A DNA stretch of 64,000 nucleotides from Phragmites australis. Lineage: Eukaryota > Streptophyta > Magnoliopsida > Poales > Poaceae. The stretch is taken from positions 21,989,501-22,053,500 of the forward strand of contig NC_084932.1 of the NCBI RefSeq assembly GCF_958298935.1, read 5' to 3'. The notes beneath the pieces were generated by a model that worked only from the letters and a program-made list of their open reading frames with translations, searched no databases and was not told where the DNA came from. The position numbers and the translations under genes are program-made. Positions within the stretch are counted from its first letter, which is position 1. Each line of letters starts with the position of its first letter. Positions 1-9,596 of this stretch are shown piece after piece.

Positions 1-276
1 TACAAACTTCCCGTGGCACTCCATAAAGATTGGGTGCTCTATGGGCGACGCCTTGCCGTCTAGAAGCACAAGGCTCCAAGAGAAATGATCACAGTGAATG
101 CTCGATGAAGAACTCAATGCTCAAGTGACTTAATCTCACTCCAAACCCAAACTCACTAAATTTGCGCAAAACTTAGCACTAGAGATGGTTGGAGGGACTT
201 TGAATGCTCTTGGAATGCTCTAGGAGTGTAGAGTTTAGCAGCAACAGCAATCCTTTAATGACATGGGGTGTGGAAG

Positions 277-284
277 TATATATA
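277..284 (-). promoter_or_regulatory. TATA box of the minus-strand LTR
   Basis: TATATATA lies about 965 bp from the LTR 5' end on the minus strand and just downstream of the palindrome array, where the U3/R boundary is expected. The TATAAATA in the related LTR at 5843-5850 sits at a comparable distance. Confidence 0.6.
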
Positions 285-319
285 GCCCTCTCTCAAAAAC
301 TAGCCGTTACTGTTCTGAC

Positions 320-905
320 AGACCTAACCCGGAGTATCCGGTGAACACCGGAGTATCCGGTCTCAATTCCAAAATGGCGTCAGAACGGTCACAGAACTGT
401 GTCAGAACTAGCGGTTACGGTTCTGTTAAGTTACCGGAGTCTCCGGTGAACACCGGAGTCTCTGGTCCTGACAGGGCTACCACTCAGACAAAGTCCGAAG
501 ACTTGCCGGACCCTCCGGCTTCTCCAGGTACCGGAGTATCCGGTGAACACCGGAGACTCCGGTCCTTTTTATCAAAAGAAGAAATATTAACCGAGCCACC
601 CTTGCCGGAGTCTCCCTCGGAGACTCCGGTACAAATATTTTCTCCTACCGGAGTATTCGGTGAATACCGGAGACTCCGGTCTTTTTCAACAAAAATAAAT
701 GCTTAACCGAGGCTCTCTGGCGGAGTCTCCCTCGGAGACTCCGACCTTAAAACTCACCAACTACCGGAGTATCCGGTGAACACCGGAGACTCCGGACAAT
801 TTAAAATAAAACGGAACCGAGCACCCTCTGCCGGAGTCTGTCTCGGAGACTCCGGTCTAAATACTGAGTACCGGAGTATCCGGTGAACACCGGAGACTCC
901 GGACT
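320..905. repeat. Array of GC-rich palindromes in the LTR
   Basis: About six copies of a near-palindrome built from CCGGAGTATCCGGTG, a two-base centre, and CACCGGAGACTCCGG. They are spaced roughly 80-120 bp apart, with single half-units (CGGAGTCTCC) between them. They lie upstream of the TATA box in the LTR's own orientation, so they could act as enhancer or protein-binding repeats. Sirevirus LTRs are known for such palindromes; a role in this copy is inferred. Confidence 0.8.
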
Positions 906-1246
906 CAGTGAACTTCTATCTAACATCCCGGTGTCCATGGGTGAGTGTGTCTCTCAACTTATTGGTTCTAAAAGATATCTTGAGCATTGAGACACTAAAC
1001 AAGCAATCAAATGCAACCCTCTTAATAGAGCGACTATCCTAGACTCAATTTCAAAAAAAGAGAAATTTAAATCCTATTGAGTACTCCTCGTTGCTTCTCT
1101 TTTCTTTTCGAAGGGCGTCAATCGTCATATGTCTTCTCAATTTAGACTAAGACATGTTCATGACTTAGATAAACATATTAGATCCTTAATCGTTTTGTCA
1201 TCAATAAGCCAAAACCCACTTAGAGGGCCTAGATGCACTTTCACAA

Positions 1247-1828
1247 GCCACTCCAAAAGAGTGCCATTTAATGGCCGTTAAGAGAATTCTTAGATATTTA
1301 GTTCATACTCCATACCTTGGCTTATGGTATCCTAAAGGTTCATCCTTTGAACTTATCGGCTATTCGAATTCCGATTATGCCAGTTGCAAAGAGGATAGGA
1401 AGAGTACATCCGGGACTTGCCAATTCTTGGGTAGATCCTTGGTGTCTTGGTCTTCGAAGATACAAAATTTTGTAGCCCTATCCATCGTCGAAGCCGAGTA
1501 TGTTGCTGCGGGCGTTTGTTGTGCTCAACTACTTTAGATGAGGCAAACCTTAAGAGATTACGGCTACAATATGACCAAAGTCCCACTTTTGTGTGATAAT
1601 GAGAGTGCCGTCAAAATAGCCAACAATCCCGTGCAACACTCAAGAACCAAGCATATTGACATCCGTCACCATTTCTTGAGAGACCACTCAACCAAAGGGG
1701 ATATCGATATTCTCCACGTGAGAACCGAGAAACAACTAGCCGATATCCTCACAAAGCCATTAGATGAGCGAAGGTTTTGCGAGTTGAGATGTGAGCTTAA
1801 TATCCTAGATTCTCACAAAGTGGCTTGA
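1247..1828 (+). pseudogene. pol: Copia pol C-terminus (end of RT and RNase H), broken
   Basis: The reading frame enters at QATPKECHL and continues with VKRILRYLVHTPYLGLWYP, the linker between reverse transcriptase and RNase H in copia elements. RNase H motifs follow: YSNSDYASCKEDRKSTSG, AEYVAA, and DNESAVKIANNP with TKHIDIRHHFLRD, ending near EKQLADILTKPLD. Capsid, protease, integrase and most of RT are missing because the opposite-oriented LTR interrupts the gene at 1246. A TAG stop at 1535-1537 splits RNase H in frame at a position where the family usually has tryptophan. The fragment is therefore non-functional. The frame downstream of the stop is intact to 1828. Confidence 0.9.
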
Positions 1829-2924
1829 TATATTGCATATAATTGATTGTTGTAGATTTATAGCTTTAGTAGATAGAAGTTTGCGAAAACCCTTGTGTGT
1901 TATTTTTGAAAATTTTGATTCTTTGATCTTTGGATCATATTTTGCTACTTGTGATCATAGTTATGTAATGTTGCTTGTTGGCAGATCACAAGTGGTAAAT
2001 ATTTGTCTTATTTGTCTAACAATCCATCTCTCGTCAAATCTCGGCTCTTAACCTATTCTGCAATTTCTCCAGAACCCGGAATATCTGGGCTAGGCCGGAG
2101 TATCCGGGAACTGGAGCTGTTCTATGAACTTCTTGTTCTGTTGAGTTGATAGAACCTGGAGTCTCCGGGTCCACCCAGAGTATTCGGATTCTGTCACTTA
2201 ATCCGGAGGGTCTAGGTCACCCTCCGGGAAAGGCTCTCTATTCGGATTCAAACTCCACCCGAAGTCTCCAGGTCTGGCCGGAGTCTCCAGGTTGTCCAGT
2301 ATATACAGATACCCCGAACAGTTTTCTTCACCTCCTTCCATCTATTCCACTCTTTCTTCCTTCCTTTCACCGTGAGAAGACACCTCCAGCAATCTCAAGC
2401 TTTGACCAAGGGTTTTTGGAGATCTTCTTCGAATCTTCATCAACTCTAGGCCGAAATCTCCGTCCCTGCCTTCGGATCATTCTTCGGTGCTCTTTTTGCC
2501 CTAAAAGGTACATCTCACCCGATCTCATAATAGTTTGATCTAGAGCCAAATCCCTTTGGTGAAGTTGTTCCTTATCTTTCTTAGAATCATCTCCTTTAAG
2601 GGTTTCGCAATGTGGTGGAAGAATTTTGCCCCGGGGTCGGGCTACCCGAGATACTCCGGGTCTGTCAGCCTCTGGCAGTTAGCACTCAATCCTTAATTCC
2701 TTCTCTAGCAATCTTTGTCCTTTCTCTTATATGCTTTTCATGTGTACCTCAGGATCTTTTAAAATGGATCGCAACAAAGGTCATAGCTATGAAAGGAGGA
2801 AGAAGCAAAAGAGTGACCCACAAATTCAATGACAAAGTGATGTTCCTTCTCCACGATTTGAGTCAAGTGGCATTCGCATTAACGAGTAGGCACAAACGGC
2901 ATATGTGCTCATGGGTTAACAAAA
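1829..2924 (+). other. Spacer between pol and env-like ORF of the Sirevirus
   Basis: No credible coding sequence here. From about 2065 to 2300 it holds several copies of the same type of motif as the LTRs (CGGAGTATCCGGG, CGGAGTCTCCAGG), followed by a TATA-like stretch (GTATATACAGATACC, near 2309) and a pyrimidine-rich leader. That order, palindromes then TATA then leader, mimics the LTR and could be a promoter or duplicated LTR fragment feeding the downstream ORF. This function is inferred. Confidence 0.55.
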
Positions 2925-4430
2925 ATGCAAGCCATGAGAGTAAGAGGTACATCAACTGCAGCAGTAGGCAGAGGAAGGGGAACAGCCCCTGTGACAGCAG
3001 GAAGAGGCAAAGGGAAGGCCGTGGACACCGGTTCTAGTGCCCACGAACAAGAAGAGATTGAAGAAGACAATCTTGTGTTGGCCCCTCTGAAACTGCATAG
3101 ACCCTACAAGACTCATTCATCAAACCAAGCGGCACCAATGAAAATGGTTGATTATATGAAGAGGTCAGCTAAGTGCAAAAAGAATAGAAGTGATGATCCG
3201 TATGAGTTTGAGAAGAGTGTGGCAGATCCACGATTTTGGAATGACTTTCACGCTGATTTCTATGAAAGCGTGATTCCCAAAAAGAAAAATCCAGTCACAC
3301 CTATGCAATGGATAGATTATGACTACATGGAGAAAAAGAATGACCCAACATTCAAAGCAGTAATTATAGCTTGCGAAGAGAAGAAGATCAAGAATTTCAT
3401 GAGCTTGAAGTGTGATTGGAGTGTGGAAGTCATAGCCCAATTTTATGCAACTCTCTCCTACGATCACAAGGAAAACCAATCTATGTTTTGGATGATTGAG
3501 GGAGAGAAGTACAAAGTCACATATGAAAAATTTGCTCACATTTTTGCATTTGATGTTCGTGATTTGCATAACACAAAGATCCATAATGAGAATCAACTTT
3601 CCCTTGATGATATGGACTTCATGTATCTAGATCATGGAAGGGTGATTCATGGCACAACAACTGGGATGAAGCCCTATTACAAATATGTGAACAACTTATT
3701 TTGACTCACATTGAATCCCAAGAGTGGTGATGCTACAAATGTGGGCATATCAAGGAACTTGCTAGCTCGGATGTCAAATGTGGGTGAGCCTTTCAGTGTA
3801 ATTGATTTTGTTTGGGAGAAAATTCACATTACATCTTACACTCCCAACAAAAGTTGTGCTTATGCTCCGTACATCATGCATATGATAGAGAGGGTCACCA
3901 AGAAGAACTTCTTCAAGGAAGTTAAGCATGAACCATATAGGATGAGGATTGTGGGCACAATGTCATCCTATCCTCCTTCACCTCCACCCGCAGCTCCAAG
4001 TGCTCAAAGAACAGCTCCAAAGCGTGCACCTCCCTCACGTGGATCTCAATCATTCATAAAGAGTGCACTCAAGGCCATCTTCCGAGTTTGCATTCATAAT
4101 GCCACTCAAATCAGAGAGACAAAAGTGAGGATGAGGAAGATAGAGGCAAGGCAAAAGGAAATCCATACTCATTTGGGAATTCAGCCCCCTTGCTTTCCCA
4201 TCATTTCTGAAGAAAAAACTAGCGAGCCGAAATTTGAAAATCCATGGGCTTGGTATGATGAGGCCCAGACAGCTGCTGGGGGTACTTCTCATGCCCAAGA
4301 TGTTGAAGATGAGGAGACCGAAGAGGAACAGGAGTTGAGAGAAGCCGAAACGAGCTCTTCGGACAACAATGGTGATGGAAACGGATCCGATGATGATGAA
4401 GACGACGACTTTGAAGTGAACAGTGACTAG
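2925..4430 (+). pseudogene. Sirevirus env-like / second ORF, one in-frame stop
   Basis: Two open stretches, 2925-3701 and 3705-4430, share one frame and are separated only by a TGA at 3702-3704. Together they would encode about 500 residues. The N-terminus is rich in Arg/Gly (GRGRGTAPVTAGRGKGKA). The middle holds a domain typical of plant retrotransposon 'putative plant transposon protein' ORFs, with the motifs VADPRFWNDFHADFYESV, FMSLKCDWSVEVIAQFYATL and, after the stop, TLNPKSGDATNVG followed by NLLARM. A proline-rich linker and a strongly acidic tail (EDEETEEEQELREAE, DDDEDDDFE) end the protein. It lies between pol and the 3' LTR, where Sireviruses carry an env-like gene. I see no clear signal peptide, and the membrane or envelope role of such ORFs is unproven. 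Confidence 0.75.
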
Positions 4431-4915
4431 ATCTTCATCTTCCTTCTCTTTCCTTTTTGGTGCTTGATGCCAAAGAGGGAGAGAAATCCTTGTGTCCTGT
4501 CTTGCTTCTTTATTAAACTCTTCATCGCTTCCATTGGACATTTAAGACATTTGTAATAATTGAGTTGAATTATGTGTGGTGTGCTTGTAATTGAATTTTT
4601 AAATTTTGTAAGACTATATTTGTGCTAGTGTGATGCCATAAGTTGCTTAATGTAATGTTTGTTTCTCTCTTTCTTAGGTTTTGTGATATATCTTGTCATA
4701 TGCATCACGGATATTCATGTTCACTCACTTTTGCACCACACGAATTCTAGGATATAGGGGAGCTCTCACAGAATCTCTTTAAATATGTGCATTTGATCTC
4801 AAATTCATATTTCAAGTCAATGCACACATTTAGGAGGAGCTCACCGTATATCTTAAAATTCAAAATCTTTAAATTCAATTATCTTTTTGTAAGATTTAAT
4901 CGTGTTGTCATCAAT

Positions 4916-4931
4916 CACCAAAAAGGGACAG
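4916..4931 (+). other. Polypurine tract before the 3' LTR
   Basis: ACCAAAAAGGGACAG immediately precedes the 3' LTR. Purine-rich runs here prime plus-strand DNA synthesis in LTR elements. Confidence 0.55.
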
Positions 4932-5905
4932 ATTAAAAGTGCATCTAGCCCCTTTTGTGGGTTTTGGCTAATTGATGACAAACAATTAAGGGACTAATGA
5001 GTTTATCAAGTTTATGAATAGGTTTTAGTCCCATTGAAAAGGTTAAAAGAAATTGACGTCCCTAAAAAAAAAAAAGAGAAGCGGCATGAAGAAACTCAAT
5101 AGGGTTTAATTAATTTTACTTTTGAGTTTGAGTTTAGGAATATCGTACTATTAAGAGAATGCATTTTGATAGTCTTGCTGGTGTCTTAGTGCTCAAAGTA
5201 TCCTTTTAAAACCAAAATTTGAGAGGGACAATCACTCACAGACACCGGAAAAAAGGGTAGAGTTGTCTAAGCCTGGAGTCTCTGGGTTAGCCCGGATACT
5301 CCTGATTCTATTAGTGTTCCGGAGTCTCCGAGTAAGACTTCGAAAGAAGGTCTCTGTCTGGCTTAAAGTTTGAGCTCGGAGTCTCCGGGTTAGCCCGGAT
5401 ACTCCATACTTTGTTCGTGTCCCAGAGTCTCCGAGTAAGACTCCGAGAGAGAGTCTCTGTCTTGCTTAAAAGACTAAGCCCGGAGTTTCCGGGTTAGCTC
5501 GGATACTCCAGATGCTTTCAGTATCCCGGAGTCTCCGAGTGAGACTCCGAGAAAGAGTCTCTATCTGTCGAAGGTGCTAAAGCTGGAGTCTCCGAGTTGA
5601 TCAGAAGTCTCCGGGTCCTGATGCTTCTGGACCCTCTGGGCATCCTCCGGACTGATTTCTTGGCCGTTTCTCAAGTGTTACCCGGAGTATCCGGGTGAAC
5701 CCGGATACTTCAGGTCAGTGTAACGACTAGTTTCTGACAGGGTTTGTGTGTGTGTTTCTGTGCTACCCGCAGTCTCCAGGTGAACACGGATACTCCGGGT
5801 CTGTCTGAAAAGTACTGTAACAGCTAGTTTTTTGGGAAAGGGTATAAATACCTCTTCACCCCCTCCATTCAATGCTGCTGAGCTACCTGCGAACGAACCT
5901 TCTTA
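4932..5905 (+). mobile_element. 3' LTR of the plus-strand Sirevirus, 3' end lost
   Basis: Homology to the reverse complement of 1-1246 starts at AAAGTGCATCTAGCCCC and runs through the GTGGGTTTTGGC block, the palindromes (CGGAGTCTCCGGGT and CCCGGATACTCC, many copies 5270-5790) and the TATA box TATAAATA (5843-5850). The initial TG has decayed (ATTAAAAGTGC). LTR similarity fades 50-60 bp after the TATA box, whereas the minus-strand LTR continues at least 280 bp beyond it. The 3' end (R/U5) is therefore truncated, at an approximate boundary of 5900-5950. Confidence 0.75.
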
Positions 5906-6112
5906 AGAGCATTTGTATTGGCGTGTCTAAATTGAGAGTCACACCAAGTATTTCGGTATGATAAAAGAGGTTAGTTCTTGAAAATTTATTTTCCTGCGTG
6001 ATGTTATTAAAATAATAGTTTAAAAAAGGTTAAAATAAAAATTCTTCAAGGTGATCGATTAGATTTGCATCAGCCAATTTAATTACCAATGACCGACCCT
6101 AAAGAGGATTAA
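5906..6112. other. Unassigned AT-rich spacer
   Basis: AT-rich sequence between the truncated LTR and a MITE. No coding frame or recognisable repeat. Confidence 0.5.
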
Positions 6113-6319
6113 GGACATGTTTGTTTCAGACTATTTTTGGCTTCTGCTTCTGTCAGAAGTCCAGAAGTCAGAAACCCAAACAAATGGATTTACTGAAAAG
6201 TGACTTCTGAAAAAGTCAGAAACCTGCTTTTGAGAAAATTAACTAGAAGCTAAGAAGCTAACTGATAGTAGCTTTTTAAGTTAGAGAAACTAAAAACAAA
6301 TATCCAAACAAACAGACTC
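6113..6319. mobile_element. Tourist-like (PIF/Harbinger) MITE
   Basis: The ends are GGACATGTTTGTTT and, inverted, GAGTCTGTTTGTTT. The element is flanked on both sides by TAA (6110-6112 and 6320-6322), the 3-bp target duplication of PIF/Harbinger elements. At 207 bp and without an ORF it is a non-autonomous Tourist-type MITE. The interior repeats AGAAGTC/AGAAGC motifs. Confidence 0.8.
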
Positions 6320-6322
6320 TAA

Positions 6323-7400
6323 ACCTTCTGCAACAGTGCTGGTAGGAATGTACTCCAACGTTTCTTTTCTTTACCCAAGCTTACAACTGACCGGATGATG
6401 AACTGGAAAGACGATGCATATGTGAAACAAAAATCAAGGATGGAGATTTCAGTACATTGATAAAAAAAATGTAAAACTACAATATAAGCGACCCATAAAT
6501 TGGTAAAATTATTTTTTCGGTAACTTCAACAATCAACTGAAATGGTTTATGATATTGTTTCACGGGAAAAATCGAAGTTATATTACAGTCAAGGCAGGAG
6601 GACGATCACCTGTTCACTCAGGGAAGAAAGAGAAACATGAGGAGACGAGTATTGAAGAAACCTTTACACCTATTTCGGCCTATGCAAAATTATTCTAGTC
6701 TTTGCCAACTTGTATGTACCATCGTACAAGTCTGATTCCTTTTCTTTAAGAGGTTGTAGTACGATCCCAACACATTGAGTTATGAACAATGGCCCGGTCA
6801 GACCTGTACCCTCACTATTGGTCACTCCACAGTTAAGGCATTGCAATGCTGAAACAAGATTGTTAGCCACTAATTCTAATGCCACAATTATCGGTATGAT
6901 CCGTTCATAATCAAGATGAGGTTAACCAAAATGTTAAGAGTGAAAGACAATGCAATGCTGGCCATGCCATAATCAAGCTGAGGTTAACCAAAAATGTTAG
7001 CCAATAATTGTATTGCTGAAACTATCGGTATGTTCATTTCATGCTAAATGCCTCGACAATGACAGCAGAAGGCATAACCTCTGAACAAATCTTCGATTCA
7101 TCAAGCTACAACGACTAATTTGGTATTTTTCTCACAAAAAAAGAAAGAAAAACAACTGATTGATACGGAACAGTGACGCACAGCAGCAAACTGAAGGTGA
7201 ATTTCTTCAGATCAAGGATTGCAAACAAGATTTTCAGTGTTCTTATTGATTTCAGCACGCTAAAACACCCATCATCTAGCAGGCAACACCCTAAGCTATG
7301 GAACAGGACGACGCACGCCGACATGTACAGGGTCATCACAACAAGCATCACAGAGAGGAAGGCAGCAAGCTGAAGCATGAGGTGAATTGAGGCAGGGGAA
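6323..7400. other. Downstream flank of the ARM gene, no clear gene
   Basis: Moderately AT-rich and adjoining the 3' end of the ARM-repeat gene; the proximal part may be its 3' UTR. A segment (AATCAAG, one base, TGAGGTTAACC, then AATGTTA) occurs twice, near 6910 and 6970, as do CAATGCAATGCTG-like words, indicating a short imperfect duplication. A minus-strand frame at 6670-6885 is open, but I recognise nothing in it. Confidence 0.4.
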
Positions 7401-7492
7401 GTGATTATGGCACATACATACAGCGCTAAGCGAAGGTTTCATCATCGCAAGAACTCTGAATTCTTCCGCGGATCGGCGTTATTCGATCGGTG

Positions 7493-9118
7493 TCATGTCC
7501 GCGGGAACACGCCAAGCATCTTCCCTTTGCCCAGGCACTCGGTGAGCTTCTTGGCGCCGTCCACCTCGGCGGCCATGAGGCTTTGCAGGAATCCGCAGGC
7601 GCCGGCGGCCACCATCTGCTTCCGGCAACGCCGGGATTGCGAGACGGCGAGCAGCACCGACACCGGGAACCGCTTGTCGACTCCCCGGGCGGACGGGTCG
7701 AGCAGCTGGACGGCGTTGACGATGCCCCTCTCGTCCTTCTTGAACAGCTTCCGGTACCCGCTAGACGCGACGAGGAGCGCGGCCAGTGCGCGCGCGGCGG
7801 CGTCCCGCTCGGCGACGGCCTTGGCCTCCAGCATCCAGACCAGCCGCGGGATCGAGTCCCCAAGCTCCGTCCTCACCTTGCCGCTGCTGCCGACGTTGCA
7901 GAGCTCGGCCAGCGCCATGGCCGCCTCCGTGCGGGTGGTGGACTTGTCGCTGCCCAGCGCGGCGGCGCCGTGGGCGACGAAGCTGGCGGAGACGGCGATC
8001 TCGGCGATGTAGCGGAAGGAGGCCATGTTGCGGAGGAGACCGAGCGCCGGCGCGAGGCCCGGTTCGTCGCCGCGGCTGGAGTCGAGGAAGTCCTTGACGC
8101 AGCCGAGCGCGCCTTCCTGGAAAGCCTCGACCTTTAGCCGCTGGCCCTCGTCGCCGTCGCTGGCCGTGAGGTTCTGGAGGCAGCCCAGCGCGAGCTCCTG
8201 CGCGCGCGGGGTGCCGAGGGAGACGAGCTGCAGGAGCAAGGGGAGCGCGTCCTCGTCGCGGAACGATGGGAGGAGGTCCGGGAACGCCGCGAGGTTCCGG
8301 AGCACGCCGGCCGCAGCGGCCTGGGTCGCCGGCGTGCCGGCGGCGCACGCGCCGAGGAGCGCGGCCACGCCGCCGCGCGCCGCGACTGCCGCCGCGGCGT
8401 CCCGCGAGCCCGCGGTCAGCGGGAGCAGCACCACGCACGCGTGCTCGGCGCCCGCGCCGCCGGACTCCAGCGCGCGGCAGAGGTGGGGGATGACGGTACT
8501 CGACTCCTGGACCAGGAACCGGCACGCTGCATCCGAGGACGCGAAGGCCGCGAGCACGGACACGGCCTTCTCGCGGGAGGCCGGGAGGAGGTCCCCGCCG
8601 GAATCGAGCATCTCCGCCACCGCGGTGACGGCCACGGCGGCGGAGGACGCCGGCAGCGTCCCCACGGAGCTGGCCAGCTCCTCCAGCGCGGCGGCATGGG
8701 ACGCCGCGGACCCCAGCCGGAGCCGGGAGATGAGCCCATCCGTGCCACCATCCCCTCCCCCGCCTGCGCCGCTGGAGAGGGCGGGCGCGGCGAGGAGGCG
8801 CGCGTCGGCGGCGAGCTGGGAGAGCGAGGTGGCAGCGGAGGAGAGGAGCGAGACGGTGTGGAGGCGCCCCAGACGAGGCGCGTCACCAGCGACGGAGAGC
8901 AGCGCCGAGAGCGCGGACGCGAGTGACGCGAGCAGCGGCGCGTTGGGCGGGAACGCGGGGCTGGAGAGCGACGCGCACAGCGAGGAGAGCGATGCGGTGA
9001 TGGACGGCCAGTGGCGGCGGAAGGCCGGGGAGGACGCGGCGGCTGCTGGCACCTCCTCGAGAAGGCGGAGGCACTCCGTGAGGCCAGGATCGCCGGACTC
9101 CGGTGGCGGCGGCGGCAT
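7493..9118 (-). CDS. Armadillo-repeat superfamily protein, intronless
   Basis: A 541-residue uninterrupted frame beginning MPPPPPESGDPGLTECLRLL and ending KMLGVFPRT. An Ala/Ser-rich helical N-terminus (about 1-125) with a glycine linker near residue 120 leads into armadillo repeats from about 140 to 515. Recognisable repeats include AGVLRNLAAFPDLLP, LALGCLQNLTASDG, LGLLRNMASF and AAMALAELCNVG, the A/G-x-L-x-N-L signature of ARM helix 3. No U-box, F-box or kinase domain is present, so it matches the plain ARM-repeat class of plant proteins, probably a cytosolic or nuclear adaptor rather than an E3 ligase. The substrate is unknown. The region is far more GC-rich than its surroundings, which explains the long antisense open frames. 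The first ATG of the frame was chosen: it has a clean context and the start of the ARM homology lies well inside. Expression is expected but not shown. Confidence 0.88.
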   Translation of the reverse strand: MPPPPPESGDPGLTECLRLLEEVPAAAASSPAFRRHWPSITASLSSLCASLSSPAFPPNAPLLASLASALSALLSVAGDAPRLGRLHTVSLLSSAATSLSQLAADARLLAAPALSSGAGGGGDGGTDGLISRLRLGSAASHAAALEELASSVGTLPASSAAVAVTAVAEMLDSGGDLLPASREKAVSVLAAFASSDAACRFLVQESSTVIPHLCRALESGGAGAEHACVVLLPLTAGSRDAAAAVAARGGVAALLGACAAGTPATQAAAAGVLRNLAAFPDLLPSFRDEDALPLLLQLVSLGTPRAQELALGCLQNLTASDGDEGQRLKVEAFQEGALGCVKDFLDSSRGDEPGLAPALGLLRNMASFRYIAEIAVSASFVAHGAAALGSDKSTTRTEAAMALAELCNVGSSGKVRTELGDSIPRLVWMLEAKAVAERDAAARALAALLVASSGYRKLFKKDERGIVNAVQLLDPSARGVDKRFPVSVLLAVSQSRRCRKQMVAAGACGFLQSLMAAEVDGAKKLTECLGKGKMLGVFPRT

Positions 9119-9215
9119 GACGTGGTGCGCACGCGGCGGGAAAAAGGGAGGCAGGGGGATGGGAAATGGGTTGGCGCGAGGAGTGCGAAACTACGCTGAA
9201 TCAGCGCGCCAACTA

Positions 9216-9222
9216 CTCTATA
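9216..9222 (-). promoter_or_regulatory. Possible TATA box of the ARM gene
   Basis: TATAGAG on the minus strand about 100 bp upstream of the start codon, at the edge of the GC-rich block. The distance fits a short 5' UTR. The match to TATA is weak. Confidence 0.3.
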
Positions 9223-9230
9223 CTAGTAGG

Positions 9231-9596
9231 TTGAATACGAAGAAACACAATGTTAACATGTGAACAATTGTGTATACGTACCATTTCCTTCCATCTATTT
9301 TCCACATGATACCACATAGTTATCTACCAACAGTCAACTCCACGTTACACCACCAAACAACACTAGTCTAACATCCTTTTGTAGTCAAGCACCATCTTTC
9401 ACCTACTTCGATATTTGAAGAGTTTATCTCTATCACCTTGTTCGTGGATAAAAGCACAGGCATAATGGAAAGGCATTAGATAAACAAAGATAGTGATGTC
9501 ACGCATCGGCTGTGCCAGTGAATGGGCTCCTTCCTGTTCTTTGCTGTCTCCTTCACCTGAATCACTGCTCAAACCTAAAGGGCAGCAGTAACTTCA
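9231..9596. other. Distal upstream flank of the ARM gene
   Basis: AT-balanced sequence with no coding potential or repeats that I can recognise, ended by the CACTA insertion at 9597. Confidence 0.4.

Larger units (their letters stand above)
1..1246 (-). mobile_element. Sirevirus-type copia LTR, minus orientation, cut by window edge
   Basis: Read on the minus strand, the LTR begins TGTGAAAGTGCATCTAGG at 1246 and runs leftwards. It aligns along most of its length with the plus-strand LTR at 4932-5905: the same opening, a GTGGGTTTTGGC block, then a field of GC-rich palindromes and a TATA box. In both copies the TATA lies about 0.9-1 kb from the LTR start. The 5' terminus abuts copia pol sequence running the other way, so this LTR most likely belongs to an element that inserted into that pol gene. 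The left part, its PBS and the second target duplication lie outside the window. Confidence 0.8.

Noticed and set aside
6670..6885. 71-codon minus-strand frame near the ARM gene 3' end
   Set aside because: No known motif, and it overlaps a duplicated non-coding stretch; may be part of a 3' UTR.
7490..9263. Long plus-strand open frames opposite the ARM gene
   Set aside because: They are by-products of the very high GC content; residues are Arg/Ala/Pro-rich without domains, while the minus frame shows regular ARM repeats.
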